From Distichodus sexfasciatus (taxonomy: Eukaryota > Chordata > Actinopteri > Characiformes > Distichodontidae): a stretch of 64,000 bases of DNA. A program made the translations under genes and the position numbers. Below, piece by piece: positions 58,570 through 64,000 of this stretch; within the stretch, counting starts at the first letter, position 1; each line of letters opens with the position of its first letter. The DNA lies in assembly GCA_032718565.1 (NCBI GenBank), contig JAVGVS010000008.1, forward strand, positions 2,851,579 through 2,915,578, read 5' to 3'. The notes under the pieces are model-generated. The model had not been told where the DNA came from, made no database searches, and was given only the letters and a program-made list of their open reading frames with translations.

Positions 58570-61500
58570 ATTTGGGAGGAAGCTCTCCTTGGAGTTGGTT
58601 TGTTTGGTCCAAGAAAGCCATATGGACAAGTATGACAGACTTGGAAAACACACAGGTATTAGGGCGCTGTTGCCTTCTTTAGTCTCACTAGCAAATAAAG
58701 AGCATGGAATCACCTTCTCACAGTCCTGCTGAGGAAAAGTTTGAGTACGATTCCTCCTTAGACCAGCTGGACTACTCAACTCTGTCTAGCCTCACTAATT
58801 CAAACTTTGCTGATGATGAGGAGGACGATGATGATGCCGAATCTTATACGCTGGAAGAAGGTACCTTCTTTTTTCTTAGTGGTTATGGCTGCATCCTTTT
58901 TTGCCCTGTGTGCTTTTAACCATCCATTCTTGAACTTGAGTCGACTTTCAGTGTTTACATTTTGGTTTCAACATCCTGACGCTGGAACGGGTTTGGCTTC
59001 CTTTGATAACTTTAGTGTTACTCAACAAAGAGTTTCAATGCCATACTTCAAGTTTCCAGTTTATCTGCTTTGTAACATTTAACACAATGTGTGTTGGCAC
59101 AATGCAGATGTGTTTTATGGATGATATGTGGATCATATGCCATGTAAAACAGGCTTTTTCTTGCATTTATATTCAGTTTATCTGTGTGCTTCTCTGAATG
59201 ACTGCTTCTTGAGAAGGCTGAAACGGATACCTCAAAACATCAAGATATCACCAACACATAGCAACATATTTCAATACTTCTGCCACTTTAAAAGCCCTCA
59301 TAATAAAAGCTGTGACCCTAGTTTTTGCCATACTGTAGAGAAATCTGTAACACAATTGTTGCCTGTTTCTTTTTGTCTGGAATTTCTGTGTAATGTAATA
59401 GAAATGTTGTGTTATGAAACATTGACCACTTCTGGTTGTGCATGGACTATGACACATGAAACAATATGCTGAGACGCAGAATGCTACTTGTTCTTAGGAA
59501 TTTCCTATTCATTGGAAGATGTTATCCTGTTATCTATTGACAGCTTTATTATGATTTTTTTTTCTTTTTAATGCTGCCCGCGCCCACTCCACAAGATAAG
59601 AACAGACCATAGGTGATGTGCTGTGAGATTTCTACCTACATTTATGGCTATTTTGGGTGGAAGTCTGAGATTTACTCATGTTTTATAGTTGCTCTATTTA
59701 TTGAACATAAATTTGGATTGTTATGAATGTCAGCTTTATTCATCTAAAACCCCCATTTATCTTTATGGGGATCCTATGAATCATGGTTAATATGTAATTT
59801 CTTGTTTAGTTCCTTATTTTAGCTACACATTACAAATTCATAATGTCATCCACAACATTTCCGTAAAATTTTAAAAATATTTTTATACTACAAAATAATC
59901 ACTTTTAAGCTTTTAATTTTAAAACCATACAATTTAAGTGAGCTATTCAGCAATATAATCTTGTCCTTTCTGAGTAGAAAAATTTCAAAACTTTTTCTAC
60001 GTAATGAGTATTTTTGAAGTTGAAATCTAACATGTATTTTTAGAACTTAAGGAAAAGTGCCCGTTGTCTTCTCTCTCTACACACAGACATACAGACAGAC
60101 GTGTTGTGGCCTGCACATGGTTAGAGACTGGCTAATGGTCAGACAATTGACAGGGCGTCTGTTGTCTCTTCGGCATGTGACGTAAATGGAAATGCCTGCT
60201 TTACATTTATTGCCTTATGAAACATTTAACAGAGAGCAGATCAAGAGCGCTATGGTGCACACCTCTGTTATTATGAGGAGGGTGTTCACCATATTATCTC
60301 AAGTCCTGCAGCCACTTATATGCATTACATGTTCCACCTTTTTTATCAGCCGTTTATTTCAGCTCAGATAAGGGTCTTGGCTCACTGCTGCTTGATATGA
60401 AAATGTATTGACTAATAAAGTGTCTAATGCATCGAATCAAACTTTAATAGTAACATCCAACAATTAAGCACTTGCACTTAATATTTGTTAATGCCCAGAA
60501 GAATCTTTTTTTTTTTTCTACTGTGATAATTAGTTGATAAATCTTTATATTGGATCAAAACACAACTGCTACAAGCATTTTTTTTCTTCTGATATTTCAT
60601 TCGAGATTTGGTCCAAATAGCAGGCTCATCAATTACATAGACTTACATTACTGTTACTTACAATTTGGCTAGTATAAATGTCTTGAATTGCTGTTTTTAG
60701 CCTATGAAACTCAATGTGTGATATGAGACTGCGTAGAATGGCTGAGTTGAGTTGCGATGGTGTGTGAGAGCTGCTTTATAGTCATTCACAGTCACAGTCA
60801 GTAGAGATAGAAAATCAGGGTGGGTGCTATCCACAAACAATGTTCCAATACAAAGAAAAGTAACTTCGTGTGCCAGTTGATGTGCAGGTATGTTTCACAT
60901 GTCATGATATTGACGCATGGTGATACAATCCTGAAAGGTCACACTGCTGAAGGCTCAAAACATAGTCATGTTCCTCCATCAGCAGTTGGTAGAATCTGTG
61001 TACAGTGTAAACTAGTGTTGAATGACTTCAGTCTTTGTTTTGTCTGAGTCTTGAGACAAGCGTCTGTTTTTTTCTCCTTTCCGCCCCCTCACTACTGTAT
61101 TTATTTCAATGCTATTTCTACAATATATTGAACAGATTTCACTGTTATGTCTATTTTAAGAATAGATGAGTAGTTTATCCAGCCTAATGGCAATGCATCT
61201 CTGTGATCTCCCTGCAGTTCTGTGTGCTGATCGAGTGGGCCAGATGACTAAGACATACAATGACATAGATGCTGTTACACGTTTGCTGGAAGAGGTAAGT
61301 GTGGCTCTGTTCTAGTTCTGATTTGGAGGATGGGTAATTTTTGGATAGTTTAAGCTGTAAATATAGGAGTGGAATGGCTGCATTGGGCCCATCATGGGCA
61401 GCAAACCCCACTACATGGTGTTTAATGTGATCAGCTACAGTGGCCCATGAACTGCTATAGCATTAGGTTGAATTCAGATGTTTGTAGATGTCTGACCAGT

Positions 61501-64000
61501 TGATACACTTTATAGCCTGTGCTTCCAGCTGTTTTTCCTGATGCTAGAGCAACAAAACTGTACAGTATACTCTCTAATTTTGCCTCCTTTCTCCTGCAGT
61601 GCTTGTGTATAACAGGCAAACTCAGCTCCACCATAAGGAAGTGTTTGCATTGTTTTTCTCCCCTTTAGGTAGAACAGAAGATTTGCATGTGAATTTGTTC
61701 ATTACTTAGTAAAATGAGTTCTTGCTTTTCGGATGTTCCTTTGGCCAACTAGCATATGTGAATTAAATGTGGCTTTGTATTTAGCTCTTAAAAGCAAAAT
61801 TATATTTTGACATTTTTTACATTTTGCCCAAATGTATATTTTTATTTAATCCTGACAGCAATCAACAGGTAACTTTTTTTTCTTGCTTAATTTAGTTCCC
61901 TCTCTCAATCTCTCTGCAGAAAGAGCGGGACTTGGAGTTGGCAGCACGTATAGGTCAGTCCCTGCTGAAGAAAAACAAAACCCTGAGCGATCGGAATGAG
62001 TTTTTGGAGGAGCAGGTGGAACACATAAGAGAGGAGGTGAGATTCAGGAACAGGGTACGAGTACTAAAATCATAACAAATAGTTCCAGATTTCTGAGGGA
62101 ATAACCAAAAAGTCATTTGCTTACACCACAGGTTAGGCTGCATTAACAAAACAGCTTTATTAGTGTGTGTGTGTGTGTGTTAAAGCAGGACCTGAGTTTT
62201 CTCTACTGTGTTGTGCAGGTTTCTCAGCTGCGTCATGAGCTCTCTATGAAGGATGAGCTGCTGCAGTTCTACACCAGCGCAGCTGAAGAGAGTGAGGGAG
62301 AGTCTGCCACCTCTACCCCGTGAGTTCTCTCTGCTCTCTCACGCCTTGTACTTGAATAGGAGATTCAGAAAAAAGTCATTTGAATTCTGCCGTCACTCAT
62401 GAGCACTGCATTTATCATCTACTGTGTGCCACAGAGTTATCTATTTTAGGGTTCAAGTTTGTTAATTTACATAATATTTAGTAGTAACAAGCTGCACTAG
62501 TGTATAAAGCAAGACATCGTGCTTGGAGCCACCATCTGTTACACAAGCTGTTGTTTGTCAGCTACAATGCTGATCTTCACGTCAGATATCTCGGGTGTCA
62601 GTTAACTATTTCTGATCTATCAAAGACCAATGCTGAACATCGATATCCCCCTAAATATATTGAACTGCTGCGCCTTTATGATGTAGAGATGGTGCTAAAT
62701 TCCTAAAGTAAACCATATAAGCTTTAAACTGCATTAGTCTGTCAAGATAACTAAACATCAGTTTTTCAGCAGTATCTGAAAAGCATGCAAATGTGAGGTG
62801 TATTTTGAAGTGCAATGTTTGATGTTTTCTGATTTACACAGACAAAACATGCATGTCATAACGACAGGTGAATGAGGTAGAGCTCCCTGAGAGATCAGTT
62901 TGTGTTGTTAGGAACTTCAAAAAGTTGAAGCGTCATGTCAAGTCTTATAGCCCGAGTCTCTCTGTTTTGGTCAGATGAAGCATTTACTCGATTTTAAGCA
63001 GAAGCCTCTGACCTTAATGTCCTGTAAACAACTGTTACCAAGTCAGGGCGTCTAAAGGTACTACGGTACTAGTAAAACATTGTAAGATGAGCCCAAGCTG
63101 TCATTGTACACATTCCCCTATTAAAAACCTGTCTTTGTCTATAATATTTGTTGGTCTACATCTTGCACTCATGCCCTGATACTCAGAATTCAGAGTTATT
63201 TTATTTGCTTGTGGTGGTGTTGAGTGATGCAGCAGACACATTAAAGGTCATTTTGGGTGAATTTCAGGATCCGACGAAATGACTCCTCACAGTCGGTGCC
63301 TAATTACTTCCCTCTGGACTCACTGCAGAAGAAGCTGAAAGACCTCGAGGAGGAAAACATTGTGCTGCGGTCTGAGGTGAGAAACTTGTGCTGATGTTAA
63401 TTTAATTTAGAGTGCAAGGCAGTGCTGCTGTATTAACCCCATCAAATTGAACTATATAAAGTGAAGTACGCTGTATTGGCTTCAGACTTTGTCCCAGTTT
63501 TGGTTGCATGTTTGGGTACAGCAGAGAGATGCCATCAGGGAGTTTAGGATGAAGCAATTAGGACATTTGCTCTGCTCTTTTTTAGGTAGTGTTTATATGT
63601 ATAAGATCAGCTCACTTTCACAGCTTGGATGGCTCTTAATGTAACTGTACTCGAGAGGTGATGTGTCCTACCGTCAGACGTCAGAGTAGGGGTGGAATTC
63701 CATACTTTACTAACCTAATACTCTCTGATACACATGGACTGGCACACAATGAGTACTTTTGTCCTCTATTATTAAGAGCAGATTCGTCCTAATATAATGA
63801 TATTTCTAGATCCTTGCTTAAGGATATCTTTGTATATTAAAGTATTTTATGAAGTATTTGTTTCAAATTGAAGTGTTCATGTATTGTAATGAAAAAAATC
63901 ATTTTAAACCGTTGTTTAAAAAAGAAAATCAGACGTCTGTGTTGACATAAAAAAAAAAACGTTTCATTGCTTTCTGCTTGTGTGTAGGCTTGTCATTTGG
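50318..64000 (+). CDS. trak1: trak1, trafficking kinesin-binding protein 1 (5' part, several N-termini)
   Basis: Plus-strand gene, partial. Shared exons 61218-61294, 61920-62036, 62219-62319, 63268-63376 and 63988 onward are preceded by mutually exclusive 5' exons: 50318-50321 plus 53017-53211, or 55509-55572, or 58704-58860. Family role: TRAK1 is the Milton-type adaptor that ties kinesin-1 and dynein-dynactin to mitochondrial Miro GTPases for transport along microtubules. Here only the first ~200 residues are visible: the start of the HAP1 domain, the CC1 box and the early coiled coil. Only the first isoform has the full N-terminal HAP1 segment. Head-to-head placement with ulk4 supports TRAK1 rather than TRAK2; which teleost paralogue it is cannot be told. 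Confidence 0.95.
53017..53211 (+). CDS. trak1: trak1 coding exon: start of HAP1 N-terminal domain
   Basis: 195 bp after ttccacag. It reads VCNSTDLPEVEIISLLEEQL, then PHYQLRADTIYGYDHDDWLH and later IEQIEETLKYF. This is the near-invariant N-terminal part of the HAP1/TRAK domain and separates TRAK1 from TRAK2. It ends TAC-TTC-C|gtatgt in phase 1. Only transcripts from the upstream promoters can include it; the 55.5 and 58.7 kb first exons skip it. Confidence 0.97.
53259..53282 (+). repeat. (CT)n microsatellite
   Basis: Short pyrimidine run about 50 bases after the trak1 HAP1 exon donor. Confidence 0.9.
55033..55053 (+). repeat. (CA)n microsatellite
   Basis: Short ca run upstream of trak1 first exon B. 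Confidence 0.9.
55509..55572 (+). CDS. trak1: trak1 alternative first coding exon B (MQRF start)
   Basis: 64 bp from ATG 55509 to gatg|gtaaga: 21 codons plus one base, starting MQRFVEADYYELDWYY and ending E-E-C-A-D. It is in phase 1 with the 61218 exon, giving V-L-C-A-D-R-V-G-Q. A nearly identical short N-terminus (MQKFIEADYYELDWYYEEC) is a known mammalian TRAK1 isoform as I remember it, so this exon looks conserved from fish to mammals. The start context agcATGC has A at -3. Confidence 0.9.
58537..58567 (+). repeat. (TG)n microsatellite
   Basis: tg run about 140 bases upstream of trak1 ATG 58704. Confidence 0.95.
58704..58860 (+). CDS. trak1: trak1 alternative first coding exon C (acidic N-terminus)
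   Basis: 157 bp from ATG 58704 (agcATGG, strong context) to gaagaag|gtacct: 52 codons plus one base, phase 1. It starts MESPSHSPAEEKFEYDSSLD, has an acidic run (DDEEDDDD) and ends T-L-E-E, so joining to 61218 gives L-E-E-V-L-C-A-D-R-V-G-Q. The E-E-x-F-E-Y-D and L-E-E-V-L-C-A features resemble a mammalian TRAK1 isoform N-terminus. The 5' limit of the exon is not determined. Confidence 0.85.
61218..61294 (+). CDS. trak1: trak1 shared coding exon (VGQMTKTYNDIDAVTRLLEE)
   Basis: 77 bp after ccctgcag, reading LCADRVGQMTKTYNDIDAVT and then RLLEE|gtaagt. Enters in phase 1 and leaves in phase 0. It is the common acceptor for all alternative N-termini. The motif Q-M-T-K-T-Y-N-D-I-D is invariant in TRAK proteins. 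Confidence 0.97.
61920..62036 (+). CDS. trak1: trak1 shared coding exon with dynein-binding CC1 box
   Basis: 117 bp, 39 codons, KERDLELAARIGQSLLKKNK and later EEQVEHIREE. The A-A-R-I-G is the CC1 box, which in dynein adaptors of this type contacts the dynein light intermediate chain. Coiled-coil composition continues. Phase 0 both sides; acceptor ctgcag|AAA, donor gaggag|gtgaga. Confidence 0.97.
62219..62319 (+). CDS. trak1: trak1 shared coding exon (coiled coil)
   Basis: 101 bp reading VSQLRHELSMKDELLQFYTS and then AAEESEGESATSTP. Matches TRAK1 in the same position; phase 0 in, phase 2 out. Acceptor gtgcag|GTT, donor accc|gtgagt. Confidence 0.97.
63268..63376 (+). CDS. trak1: trak1 shared coding exon (coiled coil)
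   Basis: 109 bp reading IRRNDSSQSVPNYFPLDSLQ and then KKLKDLEEENIVLRSE|gtgaga. The L-D-S-L-Q-K-K-L-K-D-L-E-E-E-N segment is highly conserved in TRAK1. Phase 2 in, phase 0 out. Confidence 0.97.
63988..64000 (+). CDS. trak1: trak1 next coding exon, cut by window end
   Basis: Thirteen bases after tgtgtag| read A-C-H-L, which fits the TRAK1 sequence after V-L-R-S-E (mammals have A-S-Q-L). The rest of the exon and gene lies beyond the window. Confidence 0.8.

Larger units (their letters stand above)
53212..61217. other. trak1 introns around alternative first exons
   Basis: Apart from first exons B and C and short microsatellites there is no supported coding sequence. 55150-55500 is GC-richer than its surroundings and may be the promoter for exon B. 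59-61 kb is plain AT-rich intron. Confidence 0.55.

Noticed and set aside
1..64000. CRISPR arrays, phage or bacterial operons
   Set aside because: The direct repeats are microsatellites and transposons, and the genes are spliced vertebrate genes.

Overview
This is a stretch of a vertebrate nuclear genome, almost certainly a teleost fish. Genes are broken into small exons with GT-AG introns. Intergenic and intronic DNA carries many dinucleotide microsatellites, tRNA-derived SINEs and short non-autonomous DNA transposons of types common in teleosts. I see no bacterial, phage or CRISPR content. The species cannot be named from the sequence; an ostariophysan fish is only a guess from the repeat types.

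Two genes lie head to head, in the same order and orientation as human chromosome 3p22.1. The left half (about 29.1 kb down to 1.7 kb, minus strand) is ulk4, encoding the ULK4 pseudokinase. I assembled 21 coding exons from ATG 28773 down to 1733. Their phases agree at every junction (753 codons plus 2 nt), and the gene runs off the left edge before its last third. The right half (about 31.3 kb to the right edge, plus strand) is the 5' part of trak1, the mitochondrial motor adaptor TRAK1/Milton. Six shared coding exons are visible, the last cut by the window edge. Upstream of them are several alternative first exons that all splice in phase 1: ATG 50318, ATG 55509 and ATG 58704, plus an odd exon at 43986-44326 whose frame fits but which has an in-frame TGA.

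Layout: 1-1732 ulk4 intron with GA and CA repeats; 1733-5843 ulk4 exons 21-19; 5844-13788 an 8 kb intron with SINEs and a hAT-type element; 13789-19470 exons 18-16 around a CpG-rich block (16.4-18.7 kb); 19471-28773 exons 15-1, interrupted by a hAT MITE with a perfect 8-bp target duplication (20758-21452) and a long CA/TG tract; 29.1-31.2 kb the intergenic promoter region; 31.3-53.0 kb the long trak1 5' region with purine tracts, a Harbinger-type MITE and SINEs; 53.0-64.0 kb the trak1 coding 5' exons.

The most useful observations are the trak1 multi-promoter/multi-N-terminus organisation, the 44-kb exon with an in-frame TGA, the ulk4 pseudokinase substitutions, the CA tract next to a weak ulk4 donor, an unidentified coding-like fragment at 21.7-22.1 kb, and the well-delimited MITEs. 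I found no clearly novel multi-gene system.
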